Positions 8,364 to 17,028 of a DNA stretch of 64,000 nt are shown here, piece by piece. A program made the position numbers and the translations under genes. Position 1 is the first letter of the stretch; each line of letters opens with the position of its first letter. The notes beneath the pieces were generated by a model, which was not told the DNA's origin, did not search any database, and worked only from the letters and a program-made list of their open reading frames with translations. The stretch covers positions 186,001-250,000 of the forward strand of contig JADHVO010000001.1 of assembly GCA_016783965.1 (NCBI GenBank). Direction: 5' to 3'. Source of the DNA: Alphaproteobacteria bacterium (GTDB lineage: Bacteria > Pseudomonadota > Alphaproteobacteria > Micropepsales > Micropepsaceae).

Positions 8364-9439
8364 GTTACAGCGGCAGCAAGACACCCAAACACGATTTGCC
8401 GCGTGGCGGAAAACGCCGCGCTCCGCCCATTGAAGAGAGACGTGAATGCTCCGACCAAAGCCAAGGCTAGTACGCTGAATGCCACGCTGCCGATTACCGC
8501 CGCCATCTGTCCCGTGAATAGCAAGAAAGGAACGGTCGGCACGATCGCCCCGGCTGCGAACAGCGCAAATGACGTTCCTGCGGCGCTCCGCGGATTGCCG
8601 CCAAGCTCCGCCGGATCGAGACCGAGTTCCTCTCTCGCTAACGTGTCGAGTGCACCCTTCTTGTCCTGCATGACACTGCTTGCCACCCGCTGCGCATCTT
8701 CTTTCGGCATTCCTTTTGCCTGGAATATCAGCGCAAGCTCATGTTGTTCAGCCAGTGGCGTCTGCTCCAGCTCCTCCGCTTCCTTGCCAATTTGAGTTTG
8801 AGCTAGCTCTCGCGCATTTGTAACGGACAGCCATTCGCCGAGAGCCATGGAACAAGCGCCTGCGACGAGACCGGCAAACGCTGTAAGAAGTACGGTCCTG
8901 GGCGAAGAACCAGCCCCTGCAACTCCCATGATCAGGCAGAAATTGGAGACAAGACCATCATTGACCCCTAACACAGCGGCGCGAAGATTATTGCCGGAGG
9001 ACGCGCCCCGGTGCCAAGACTCTGCTCGGGCGATGTCCGCGCCCACGCTGTTCCCCGCGCCACCCGCAACGGCCTGCACAACAGCCGCGTGGCTTCGCTC
9101 CTCGGCAGACAGCGAGTGTGCGTCGGGCTGGCTAGAGTATTTGTTCCGATCGGAGAACTCAGCGGCGGCGATTGTTGGCAAGACAAACCGTGGTCCGAAG
9201 CGCCGGGCCAGCCGGCTGAGCAATCTTGTGCGGAAATCAGGGACAAAACCGGGCTGCTCGATGCCAGCGGCGGTCAGCTTGTCGCGCCAAAATTGGGCAT
9301 GGTTGGCCTCAGCCTGCGCCAACTGCAGGAAGAGGTCCTTCCGTACCGGATCATCGTCAGCGTCGGCCAACGCGGCATAGAGTGCCGAACCGTTCAATTC
9401 ATCTTGCAGATTTTTCTGGTAACGCTCGACGTCGCTCAT
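8324..9439 (-). CDS. mbfA: Membrane-bound ferritin-like iron exporter, MbfA type
   Basis: A 371-residue fusion of an N-terminal rubrerythrin/ferritin-like domain with a C-terminal VIT1/CCC1 membrane domain. In the first part DELNGSALYAAL, LAQAEANHAQFW and SLSAEERSHAA supply the Glu and His ligands of a di-iron site. The second part begins NNLRAAVLGVNDGLVSNFCL, the VIT1 signature, and contains about five membrane segments. Agrobacterium and Bradyrhizobium MbfA export iron and protect against acid and peroxide under Irr control. I see no clear Irr box upstream (9440-9709), so regulation here may differ. The gene converges on dmeF with overlapping 3' ends. Confidence 0.87.
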   Translation of the reverse strand: MSDVERYQKNLQDELNGSALYAALADADDDPVRKDLFLQLAQAEANHAQFWRDKLTAAGIEQPGFVPDFRTRLLSRLARRFGPRFVLPTIAAAEFSDRNKYSSQPDAHSLSAEERSHAAVVQAVAGGAGNSVGADIARAESWHRGASSGNNLRAAVLGVNDGLVSNFCLIMGVAGAGSSPRTVLLTAFAGLVAGACSMALGEWLSVTNARELAQTQIGKEAEELEQTPLAEQHELALIFQAKGMPKEDAQRVASSVMQDKKGALDTLAREELGLDPAELGGNPRSAAGTSFALFAAGAIVPTVPFLLFTGQMAAVIGSVAFSVLALALVGAFTSLFNGRSAAFSATRQIVFGCLAAAVTYGAGHILGVSLS

Positions 9440-9709
9440 GATGTGCCCCCGAGTAAACCGTCAGACGATCTGGGCCTGCAATGAGATCCATTCCATATCG
9501 ACTGGATCTGGACAATGCTCTGCAGGGGATCGATCCGTTTGAGGCCGGTCGTGCACTTGAACTTCGTGACGAACGACGCCCGCGCCGATCGTGCAGGGAC
9601 GTCCTATCGGTCACACATTTTCTCCCCAGCCGATCATCCAATCGTTCGGCGTGGGGACGATCGCCGGCAACCGCGACCTCGGTCGCGGTCCGTCAGGATC
9701 TCGATGTCA

Positions 9710-10990
9710 TCAAGGGGCCGTATCTGGATCAGCGGCGCCGCCGCGGTGGAGCGACACGAATGCCGCCGATCCTGACCCGCGCGATGACACATATCTCTCT
9801 CTGAGGTCCGTGCGCACCTTCAATTCTTCCCATGAGAGCCGCTGCATGGGACACGGTATCTCGACGTCCGCCCCGATGATCGGCCCGGACAGATATGTCA
9901 CGCCGGCGTTGCGCGCCTGTTCTGCCTGATCAAGCGTGGAGACCCCCATCAAGAAGGAGGTCATCGCAAAGCGCTTCGCAGCGGCGCCGAGACGCACGAT
10001 ATCGTCGCGTGTTCGATCACTTGGGGCGAGGGGCAATGCAAAGCTCAAACAGCGTTGTCCCAGGTTTTGGTAGCTTGGGTTGTCAAGGCTCGATGAGGGG
10101 AACTCAACCGCGACGGTGCGGCAAAAGGGTCTCACCGAGCCAATGAGATCGCCAAGGCGGCTCTGCGGGACACCAGGGGGACAGCCACGAATGGAGAAGA
10201 CCAGGAACGGCCTCAACTCAGCGGAAAGACTGCGGCATGCGGCAGCGATCTCCATGCGTCCTGCGGGCGCGCTGAGCATGTCGAAGGACACAGGAAGAAC
10301 CATCAGATAGCGACCACCCCCGCGCAGGCCGTTGCTCAAGACGGCCGCGGCATGTGCGATGCCGGCAAGGGCATCGCGGAGTTCTTCCTTAAACTCTTCG
10401 CGGGTCGGTGCGGACATTGTTCGCCGAGTCCCGTGGCGGCAAATTTCGAGCTTGTATGCCGTGATCGCCTGGTGTGCTGCATCCAGGATCGGAGCGAACC
10501 GGAAACCGATGGGCGCCGGCTCCGGAACCGGCTTCGCAGCAGCGCTCGGCATGCGACATGGCGCCTGGAATTCATCTATTCCGCTTCGACCTGCCAAAAC
10601 CAAAAGCTCGGGCTCCGACAGCGCATCGAGTTCGAGCGTGTCGCCGGCCTCGCCGCACACGCGGGCGATCGTCAAGTCGCTGAGATCGCATCTCCCAAGC
10701 AGGCTCTTTTGCAGTTCATAGGAGATCTTCATACATGCGAGACGCGCGTCGTCGCCATCGCTCCCGGGCATCGTAATCAGATATGTCGAGTCGTTGAGGC
10801 GTACGAAGAAGTCCATTGGTCCAAGCTTGTGACTCAACAGCATCTCAAGGCGCGCGTGAACGGACTCGCGCACCTTTTCCCAGCGCGCGCCGATGCGAAG
10901 ACGGATGGCTTCCAATCCGATCGCATTGACCGAACCTCGCCGGACGAAGGCCGGCGCTGCCGCTGCACGAATGTCCAACCCCAACGCCAT
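9710..10990 (-). CDS. Degenerate GGDEF/EAL-like protein, paralogue B
   Basis: A 426-residue soluble protein related to the one at 3980-5314. Residues about 33-100 read IGARWEKVRESVHARLE, then FFVRLNDSTYLITMPGSD, laid out like a GGDEF domain but with RLNDSTY in place of RLGGDEF. The middle segment FRFAPILDAAHQAITAYKLEI copies the start of an EAL domain with KLE where EAL should be. The end FLMGVSTLDQAEQARNAG plus TYLSGPIIG mimics the last EAL helix and strand. Neither c-di-GMP synthesis nor hydrolysis seems possible; binding or scaffolding remains open. The gene is oriented opposite to its paralogue, 4.4 kb away. ATG 10990 is the only reasonable start. Confidence 0.6.
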   Translation of the reverse strand: MALGLDIRAAAAPAFVRRGSVNAIGLEAIRLRIGARWEKVRESVHARLEMLLSHKLGPMDFFVRLNDSTYLITMPGSDGDDARLACMKISYELQKSLLGRCDLSDLTIARVCGEAGDTLELDALSEPELLVLAGRSGIDEFQAPCRMPSAAAKPVPEPAPIGFRFAPILDAAHQAITAYKLEICRHGTRRTMSAPTREEFKEELRDALAGIAHAAAVLSNGLRGGGRYLMVLPVSFDMLSAPAGRMEIAAACRSLSAELRPFLVFSIRGCPPGVPQSRLGDLIGSVRPFCRTVAVEFPSSSLDNPSYQNLGQRCLSFALPLAPSDRTRDDIVRLGAAAKRFAMTSFLMGVSTLDQAEQARNAGVTYLSGPIIGADVEIPCPMQRLSWEELKVRTDLRERYVSSRGSGSAAFVSLHRGGAADPDTAP

Positions 10991-11144
10991 GCCTGAGTGC
11001 CGCCCTCCCCGACGCCGCCCGAATTTCGGACAATTGCGCTTGCCAGCGCCTTAACCCATTCATCTGTATGACTGCGTAGGAAGGCCGAGGCTCGCTTCGC
11101 GGCCGCAAACCGGTGCCGCCCCGGGGTTCCGCGATGACGCCAAG

Positions 11145-12059
11145 GTGGCTCAAGGGAACTGCAACCAACCTCTCCGCGCGCCGATACTGGCGCCGCGATT
11201 TCGCGCCACGGTTGTTTCTCCCTCGCATCAGTCGCCGACAGCGGGCTGCTCGCTTAGCCTTGCATCCACGGCGCGCGCGATCACAACCCGACGCCGGCGC
11301 AAGAGCATCCCCGTTCGTACAAAACACGTATATGTGCTGCTCAACTCTCCGACGCTCGGCGATGCGATGGCGCTGGCGCACCGCTACGCGGCGTTCCAGC
11401 AGCAAGGCGACGTATTCGTTTGGAAAACAACGTCGGACGGTCATCTCGAAGTCCGCTATGAAGCGCGCGGGCTGGAGGAGCGCCTGCGCCGGCAGGATAC
11501 CGAGTGCACGCTCGCCATTGTGCAGGCGATCGTTCGGCAGCTCGCCGGCCGTGCCGTTCGTCCCGCCGAGGTGCGCGTTCAGCACGCTTCCAGAAGTCGC
11601 ACTTTGGAGAGCCATTTTGCCTGTCCCGTCGTCTATTGCGACGCGGACAATGCACTGCGCTACGAAGCGTCGCTTCTCACGCTGCCGATCCGCGCCGCCG
11701 ATCCGAAGCTCCTGCCGATCCTCATGCAATATGTCGAGCAGGAGCTTGAGGGCCTGCCTTCGCCCGGTGACGAGCTCGGGCGCATTCGATGGGCAGTGCG
11801 CCGGTCCCTCGGCAGCGCCACATTGAGTGTCGAAAGGGTCGCGCGGCTATGCCGCGTCGGTGAACGGACACTGCAGCGCCGGCTTGCGAAGCACGACATC
11901 ACATTTTCGGATCTCGTCGACCGTGTGCGCCAGGAGGTCCATGCCGAACTCAGCAGGTCCGGACACCGGAGCCGAACTGAAACGGCGGAACTTCTGGGCT
12001 TCAACGATGCAAGCGCGCTTGCGAAGGCAATGCGCCGGTGGAACAAGCAAGCGTTGTGA
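11145..12059 (+). CDS. AraC-family regulator with disturbed N-terminus
   Basis: The frame encodes 304 residues. From about residue 62 it matches the ligand-binding half of OruR/ArgR-like AraC regulators (YVLLNSPTLGDAMALAHRY). Residues about 225-304 hold the paired helix-turn-helix (LSVERVARLCRVGERTLQRRL and ETAELLGFNDASALAKAMRRW). The first 60 residues are Arg/Ser-rich and resemble nothing in the family, and another frame there reads more sensibly before hitting a stop. A frameshift may therefore have disrupted the N-terminal half. The C-terminus also ends about ten residues early, just after the second recognition helix. The GTG start is uncertain and function is doubtful. Confidence 0.5.
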   Translation: MAQGNCNQPLRAPILAPRFRATVVSPSHQSPTAGCSLSLASTARAITTRRRRKSIPVRTKHVYVLLNSPTLGDAMALAHRYAAFQQQGDVFVWKTTSDGHLEVRYEARGLEERLRRQDTECTLAIVQAIVRQLAGRAVRPAEVRVQHASRSRTLESHFACPVVYCDADNALRYEASLLTLPIRAADPKLLPILMQYVEQELEGLPSPGDELGRIRWAVRRSLGSATLSVERVARLCRVGERTLQRRLAKHDITFSDLVDRVRQEVHAELSRSGHRSRTETAELLGFNDASALAKAMRRWNKQAL

Positions 12060-12446
12060 GCGCATCCCCAGGGGTGAGCTGTTCGATTTTCGCATTCGGA
12101 TTTGCTTCAGCGGCTTCGAACGTTCTCACGCAGTGCTGCGCGGCGATACACTGGAGTTGCCGTTTCCAGTCACGTGAATCGCGACGTGAGCATCGCAGTC
12201 ACATGCGATGCTGAGATCGTGCGAACGCGTGGTGCGTTAGGGAGCCGTCAAATTAGATCGGCGACATCAGGACAATGTCGCGCGCCGGGCAACCACGATA
12301 CCCCGTGCGCCTGTTGATGCCCGGTCGGGAAGTCATTTTTCGAAGCTGATGGTGCCGGAGTGAGAAGGCGGGCCGCGGGGAGGCAAGCGGTTCGCGGGAG
12401 GGGACGCCAGCGCTTTGACCCGCCTCCCCGCTTCAGCATCATTGGG
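12060..12446. other. Non-coding stretch with two inverted repeats
   Basis: No supported gene between the AraC frame and the convergent SDR gene. Two structures stand out. A perfect 9-base inverted repeat, AGCATCGCA (12189-12197) and TGCGATGCT (12204-12212) with a six-base loop, has no T-run and could be an operator or hairpin. A perfect 10-base repeat, GCGGGGAGGC (12375-12384) and GCCTCCCCGC (12422-12431), lies just beyond the SDR stop and may help end leftward transcripts. Confidence 0.5.
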
Positions 12447-13196
12447 TCACCACTTCTCCAGCCACGGGCGCAGAACGACTTCGAAGGCCCAGGTGGAGCG
12501 GTGTTGGCGGTGGAGCTGGAGATAGACCTCCGCAATACGGTCTGGGTCCGCCATGTTGTCGTCGACCGCGGTGCCGGCGAGGCGGTGCCGGCGCGTGCCG
12601 TCTTCCTGGGTCCAGCCGATGGCCGCATCGATCGGGACGTTGGCGACGTGGATGCCTTGCGGCATGAGCTCGCGCGCCATGCTTTCGGCGAGACCGGTCT
12701 TGGCGTGGCAGGCCATCGCGAACGCTCCGCTGAGCGGGAAGCCTTTGAGCGAAGCGCTGGCGTTGGTGAAAATGATCGTGCCTTTGGCGCCGTTCGCGTC
12801 GGGTGCGTTCTTCAGCATGTGGCGCGCGGCATGCTGGCCGGTGAGGAAGGCACTGTGCGTCGCGTTGCGCAGCGTGTCGAAGGCCGCTTGCGGGTCAGCT
12901 TCGGTGATGGGTTTGCGGAAGATGGCTGGGATGCGGCCGTCGATGTTGTGCACGACGAGCGTCGGTGATCCGAGATCGCGGACGACGGCGGCGAAGAGAC
13001 GCTCCATGTCGGCGGGATCGGCGGCGTCGGCGGCGTAGAGGTGGACGCCGTGCTCTTCTTTCAGCTTGCGCAGCACCGGCTTGTCGGGCGTGCGGGCGGC
13101 GATGGCGACCTTCAGGCCGTTCTTCGCGAAGAGGCGCGCGCAGCTGGCGCTGATGCCGGGACCGCCGCCGACGATGAGAGCAACGCTGTTCGACAT
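12447..13196 (-). CDS. Short-chain dehydrogenase/reductase lacking the catalytic tyrosine
   Basis: A 249-residue SDR-fold protein. The nucleotide loop is GGGPGIS near the N-terminus and the NAxxxG-type strand is HNIDGR. The active-site region reads TNASASLKG, with Ser retained, then FAMACHAKTGLAESMARELMP. Here the YxxxK motif is reduced to AxxxK: Lys is present but Tyr is Ala. Related proteobacterial SDRs with FAxAKxAL share this loss. It is the last gene of a tetR-emrA-SDR operon, 12 bases after emrA, and may modify a substrate of the efflux pump, though ordinary dehydrogenase activity is doubtful. Confidence 0.75.
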   Translation of the reverse strand: MSNSVALIVGGGPGISASCARLFAKNGLKVAIAARTPDKPVLRKLKEEHGVHLYAADAADPADMERLFAAVVRDLGSPTLVVHNIDGRIPAIFRKPITEADPQAAFDTLRNATHSAFLTGQHAARHMLKNAPDANGAKGTIIFTNASASLKGFPLSGAFAMACHAKTGLAESMARELMPQGIHVANVPIDAAIGWTQEDGTRRHRLAGTAVDDNMADPDRIAEVYLQLHRQHRSTWAFEVVLRPWLEKW

Positions 13197-13208
13197 GGTT
13201 GGCGCCTG

Positions 13209-14285
13209 TCAGCGGAGGTCGACGCGGACGTCGGCGGAGAGGCCGGGGCGCAGGCGCTGCACGTCGGGCTGGTTGGGATTGAGCCTGATGCGTACTGGCA
13301 CGCGCTGGACGATGCGGGTGAAGTTGCCGGTGGCGGGCTCGAACGGCAGCAGCGAGAACTCACTCCCCGAGCCGGGGGCGAAGCTTTCGACCGTGCCGTC
13401 GATGGTCTCGCCGTTCAGCGCGTCTACGATGATGCGCGCCTTCTGGCCGATCAGCATGCGGGCGGTCTGCGTCTCCTTGAAGTTGGCGACGACGTACATC
13501 GTGTTCATCGGAACGACGGTGAGGAGTTGCGTGCCGGGCTGGACGTATTCGCCGAGCTGGACCTGGCGGTCGCCGATCTGGCCGTCGACCGGGGCGCGAA
13601 CGATGGTGTGCTCTTCGTTCTGGCGTGCAAGCGTGAGCGCGGCATCGGCGCGGGCGAGCGCGGCGAGGAGCTGGCCCTTTGTCTGGTCGACCACGTTCAC
13701 CTGCTGTGTGGCGGCGGCAAGCGTGGCGCGCATCTTGTCGGAATCGGCGGCAGCGCTGAGCGCAGCGGCGCGGGCGGTGTCGGCCTGGCTGCGCGAGATG
13801 TCGCCGCTAGCGGCAAGCTTCTCGAACCGAACGCGATCGGCCGCAGCGCGGACGTTCTCGGCATCGGCTGCGCGGATTGAGGCGGCGGCCGCGGCGGCAT
13901 TGGCGGCGGCGAGGCTGCGCTGGGCGGCGAACTGATCGAGCGCGGCCTGGGCGGTCTGGACATCGGCTTCCGCGGCGCTGAGCGCCTGGCGGTAATCGTC
14001 GTCGTCGATGCGGATGAGCGGCTGGCCGGCGTGGACAGTCTGGTTGTCGCGCACCAGCACCTCGGCGACGAGGCCGTGGACCCTGGGCGCGACGATGGTG
14101 GAGTCGGCCTTGAGGTAGGCGTCGTCGGTCGAAACGGAGGACGCCGGAGTGGCGATCCACCAGGCGCCTATCGCGGCAAGGACGATGGCGGCGCCCGCCA
14201 CCAACAGGGCGCGTTTCGGAAGCGCGCGAGTTGGCCGGAGATTGACGGGCGCCGTGATCGTTTCTTCGTATGTGACGGAGGACAT
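13209..14285 (-). CDS. emrA: EmrA/HlyD-type membrane fusion protein
   Basis: A 358-residue periplasmic adaptor linking an inner-membrane MFS pump to an outer-membrane channel. One membrane anchor (ALLVAGAAIVLAAIGAWWI, about 26-44) is followed by a biotinyl-lipoyl half (VAPRVHGLVAEVLVRDNQTV), a long Ala-rich coiled coil (about 100-225), the second lipoyl half (IVRAPVDGQIGDRQVQLGEY), and a beta-barrel domain. The order is that of EmrA. It lies 15 bases after tetR and is divergent from emrB, which should be its pump partner. The outer-membrane component is not in the window. Confidence 0.9.
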   Translation of the reverse strand: MSSVTYEETITAPVNLRPTRALPKRALLVAGAAIVLAAIGAWWIATPASSVSTDDAYLKADSTIVAPRVHGLVAEVLVRDNQTVHAGQPLIRIDDDDYRQALSAAEADVQTAQAALDQFAAQRSLAAANAAAAAASIRAADAENVRAAADRVRFEKLAASGDISRSQADTARAAALSAAADSDKMRATLAAATQQVNVVDQTKGQLLAALARADAALTLARQNEEHTIVRAPVDGQIGDRQVQLGEYVQPGTQLLTVVPMNTMYVVANFKETQTARMLIGQKARIIVDALNGETIDGTVESFAPGSGSEFSLLPFEPATGNFTRIVQRVPVRIRLNPNQPDVQRLRPGLSADVRVDLR

Positions 14286-14300
14286 GAGAGTACCCGCGGG

Positions 14301-14915
14301 TTAGTTTGGCCTTTCGCTCGCGAGCGCCGCGTCGGTGAGGCCCAGGCGGGCCTTGATGTTGGCGCGGGTGGTCGAGAGGAATTCGTTGGAGAGCGTCTGG
14401 TCGGAGATCGTGCGCGACAGCGACACCGCACCGGCCATGGTGGCGAAGATCGACGGCGCGAGCGCTTCCGCATCGGCGATGCCGCAGTCAGCCATGCGCT
14501 TCGCCAGGGAGTCGATAATGAACGTCACGCCGCCTTCGAACGCGGCTTTGAACTTCTTCGACTGGCGCGGCATGTCGGAGTTGAGCGCCGTGATCGGGCA
14601 ACCATTGCCCGGTTGGTCGCGGTGCGTTTCCGCCACGTAGAAGTCGATGTAGGTTGCCAGCGCGTGCTTCGGCGGCAGGCCTTCGAGCAATTTGCCGACA
14701 CGGCGGCGGGCGCGCTCGAATGTGTCGTGCAGCGCCGCGATCAGCATCGCATCCTTGGACTTGAAGTGGGCGTAGAAGCCACCATGGGTGAGACCGGCGG
14801 CCTTCATCACGCTACCGACGCTGATGCGGTCGGGCCCCTGCTCGCGGAGCTGCGCCGCGGCGATCCTCAGGACCGTCTTGCGCGTCTCTTCCTTGTGATT
14901 TTCGGCGTAGCGCAT
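14301..14915 (-). CDS. TetR/AcrR-family repressor of the efflux divergon
   Basis: A 204-residue TetR-family protein. The helix-turn-helix reads ISVGSVMKAAGLTHGGFYAHFKSKDAML, typical of the AcrR-like group whose ligand domain starts ALHDTFERAR and contains the GNGCPITAL segment. It heads the leftward operon tetR-emrA-SDR and faces emrB across 59 bases that hold a palindrome. It probably represses both directions and is released by a toxic compound that the pump exports. Confidence 0.88.
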   Translation of the reverse strand: MRYAENHKEETRKTVLRIAAAQLREQGPDRISVGSVMKAAGLTHGGFYAHFKSKDAMLIAALHDTFERARRRVGKLLEGLPPKHALATYIDFYVAETHRDQPGNGCPITALNSDMPRQSKKFKAAFEGGVTFIIDSLAKRMADCGIADAEALAPSIFATMAGAVSLSRTISDQTLSNEFLSTTRANIKARLGLTDAALASERPN

Positions 14916-14933
14916 TGCAAGCCCTCAGTTAAG

Positions 14934-14955
14934 CATTATATGATGACCATAATAC
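14934..14955. promoter_or_regulatory. Palindromic operator between tetR and emrB
   Basis: Inverted repeat ATTAT (14935-14939) and ATAAT (14949-14953) around ATGATGACCAT, an AT-rich island in GC-rich DNA. It sits between the start codons of tetR (14915) and emrB (14975), where one bound dimer could control both promoters. Assignment to the adjacent TetR protein is inference. Confidence 0.55.
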
Positions 14956-14974
14956 AACGGTTCAAGGGGTCAAG

Positions 14975-16543
14975 ATGAGCGCCGCCGGAATTTCTGTTTC
15001 CGCCCCCTCGCCGCTCGCGGGTTACACCCACGGCCGCAAGATTTTGATCTTTGGAATCATGGCCTTCGGCCAGTTCATGGCGCTGCTGGACACCCAGATC
15101 GTCGCGGCGTCGTTGAACTCGATCCAGGCGGGATTGTCGGCCGGGCCGGACGAAATCGCCTGGGTGCAGACGGCATACCTGATGGCGGAGATCGTGATGA
15201 TTCCGCTGGCGGCCTATCTGAGCCAGGCGGTGTCGACGCGGTGGCTGTTCACGGCGAGCGCGGTGCTGTTCACGGTGTCGAGCCTGATGTGCGGCGTGGC
15301 GTGGTCGATCGAGTCCATGACCGTGTTCCGCGCGATCCAGGGCTTCGTCGGCGGCGCGATGGTGCCGACCGTGTTCGCCACGGGGTTCACCCTGTTCACC
15401 GGCAAGGAGCGGGCGATGGTGCCGGCAATCCTGGGTCTGGTGTCCACCCTGGCGCCGACGCTTGGCCCGACGATCGGAGGCTGGATCACCGACACGTCGA
15501 GCTGGCACTGGCTGTTCTTCATCAACATCGTGCCGGGGGCGTTCATCGCCATCGCGCTACCGATGCTGGGCAAGGTGGACGAGCCGAACCTCGGCATGCT
15601 GAAGAAGATCGACTGGCTGCATGTCACGTCCCTGGCGGTGTTCCTTGGCTCGCTGCAATACGTGCTGGAGGAAGGACCGCGGCACCAGTGGCTGGAGGAC
15701 CAGACCGTCGCGACGGTGGCGTGGATCTCGTTCGTGGGCGCGCTAGTGTTCTTCGAGCGCAGCTTCTTCTCGACCATGCCGATCCTGAAGCTGACGCCGT
15801 TCCGGCGCCCGACCTTCGTGCTGGCGAGCGCGCTGAACGTGATCATCGGGATCGGACTCTACGGCGCGACCTATATGACGCCGATCTTCCTAGGGAGGGT
15901 ACGGGGGTTCTCGGCACTGGACATCGGGACGACCGTGTTCGTCACCGGCATCTTCATGAGCATGGGCGCTCCACTGGCGGCGCGGCTGTCGACCATCGTC
16001 GACCAGCGCATCGTGGTAGGGTTCGGGTTCTCGATCTTCGCGGTCGCATGCTGGTGGTTCTCGTTCATCACGCCGGAATGGGGCTTCTGGGAGATGTTCA
16101 CGCCGCAGGCGATCCGCGGCTTCTCGATCCTGCTGTGCATCGTGCCGACGGTGGGCATGGCGCTGAACGGCGTGCCGCCGGTTGAGTTGCGCTACGCGTC
16201 GGGGCTGTTCAACCTGATGCGCAACCTGGGCGGGGCGATCGGCATCGCGGTGGCGACGACCCTGTTGCAGGATTTCGGGCGCATCCATGGCGAGCGGTTC
16301 GGCGAGGCGCTGGCGCACGGCAACCAGAGCGGCCTCGGTGCGATGGTGGCGCGCGTGGCTTCGCACACGGCGGATGCGGTGCACGCCAAACTGCTGATCT
16401 CGGGTGAGATCACGCAGTACATCACGCAGCAATCGCTGAGCATGGCGTTCCAGGACACGTTCTGGCTGTTGGCGGCGCTGTTTGTGGCGGGGCTGATTAT
16501 CGTGCCGTTCGCCAACGGGTGTTCATCGCGTGCGAGAATATGA
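14975..16543 (+). CDS. emrB: DHA2-family multidrug efflux MFS transporter, EmrB type
   Basis: A 522-residue inner-membrane proton antiporter with about 14 membrane segments. The DHA2 motif FGQFMALLDTQIVAASL lies in the first helix. The motif C-like stretch GLVSTLAPTLGPTIGGWI lies in the fifth helix, followed by the HWLFFINIVPG loop typical of EmrB. It faces tetR-emrA-SDR and should pair with that EmrA. ATG 14975 follows an AAGGGG ribosome site. Its stop overlaps the start of a truncated deacetylase gene (ATGA at 16540-16543), an unusual arrangement. Confidence 0.92.
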   Translation: MSAAGISVSAPSPLAGYTHGRKILIFGIMAFGQFMALLDTQIVAASLNSIQAGLSAGPDEIAWVQTAYLMAEIVMIPLAAYLSQAVSTRWLFTASAVLFTVSSLMCGVAWSIESMTVFRAIQGFVGGAMVPTVFATGFTLFTGKERAMVPAILGLVSTLAPTLGPTIGGWITDTSSWHWLFFINIVPGAFIAIALPMLGKVDEPNLGMLKKIDWLHVTSLAVFLGSLQYVLEEGPRHQWLEDQTVATVAWISFVGALVFFERSFFSTMPILKLTPFRRPTFVLASALNVIIGIGLYGATYMTPIFLGRVRGFSALDIGTTVFVTGIFMSMGAPLAARLSTIVDQRIVVGFGFSIFAVACWWFSFITPEWGFWEMFTPQAIRGFSILLCIVPTVGMALNGVPPVELRYASGLFNLMRNLGGAIGIAVATTLLQDFGRIHGERFGEALAHGNQSGLGAMVARVASHTADAVHAKLLISGEITQYITQQSLSMAFQDTFWLLAALFVAGLIIVPFANGCSSRARI

Positions 16544-16884
16544 GACGAACAGCGTTGGTCCTGGCGTGCCTTGCTGGCTGGGGCGCAGCAAGGGCCGAGG
16601 TCATCACCCGGCTGCCAACCGACGAGCGCGTCGTGGCCCTCACTTTCGATGCCTGCGAACAGAAACGGCCAATGCACTTGGATTCCGCGATCTCGGACTA
16701 CCTGGTCGCGCGCCACATCCCCTTCACGATCTTCCTGTCAGGACGCTTTGCAGCCGACAAAGACCATTATCGACTTGTGCCTCAGCGCTGCTCGCCCATT
16801 CGCGCGCATGGTCGTGGCGAAGAAAGGTTCGCTGGCTTCACGGCCCTTGAGGCGGATTTAGACCTGCCAGTGTCCAGATGGTAG
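16540..16884 (+). pseudogene. Truncated polysaccharide deacetylase (NodB-like)
   Basis: The frame encodes 114 residues. After a signal peptide (MRRTALVLACLAGWGAARA) it matches the start of NodB-type deacetylases: VVALTFDACEQKRPMHLD, with the metal-binding Asp, and IPFTIFLSGRFAADK. After about residue 75 the similarity ends abruptly; the HxxxH metal motif and the rest of the barrel (normally around 250 residues in total) are missing. The remaining frame looks random. It is translationally coupled to emrB by an ATGA overlap. Most likely a 3' deletion removed the rest before the dusA region. Confidence 0.7.
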
Positions 16885-16968
16885 CTGTCTGATCGAGGCC
16901 ATCGCTGAGGCTCTTTTCGTGCACAAATCCATCACACTCAGACGTCGAAACGTGGCGAAAAGGATCGT

Positions 16969-16986
16969 ATTTTCGGATACGAAAAT
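16969..16986. repeat. Perfect hairpin upstream of dusA
   Basis: ATTTTCG (16969-16975) and CGAAAAT (16980-16986) form a perfect 7-base stem with a GATA loop, 43 bases before the dusA start. No strong U-run follows on either strand. It could be an operator or a hairpin in the dusA leader. Confidence 0.4.
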
Positions 16987-17028
16987 GTGTGCACGTCGCA
17001 GTCTAAGCCTTTGCGAAATAGCGAGATA

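Noticed and set aside
12189-12212. Nine-base hairpin as an intrinsic terminator of the AraC gene
   Set aside because: No T-run follows on either strand; kept only as an inverted repeat.
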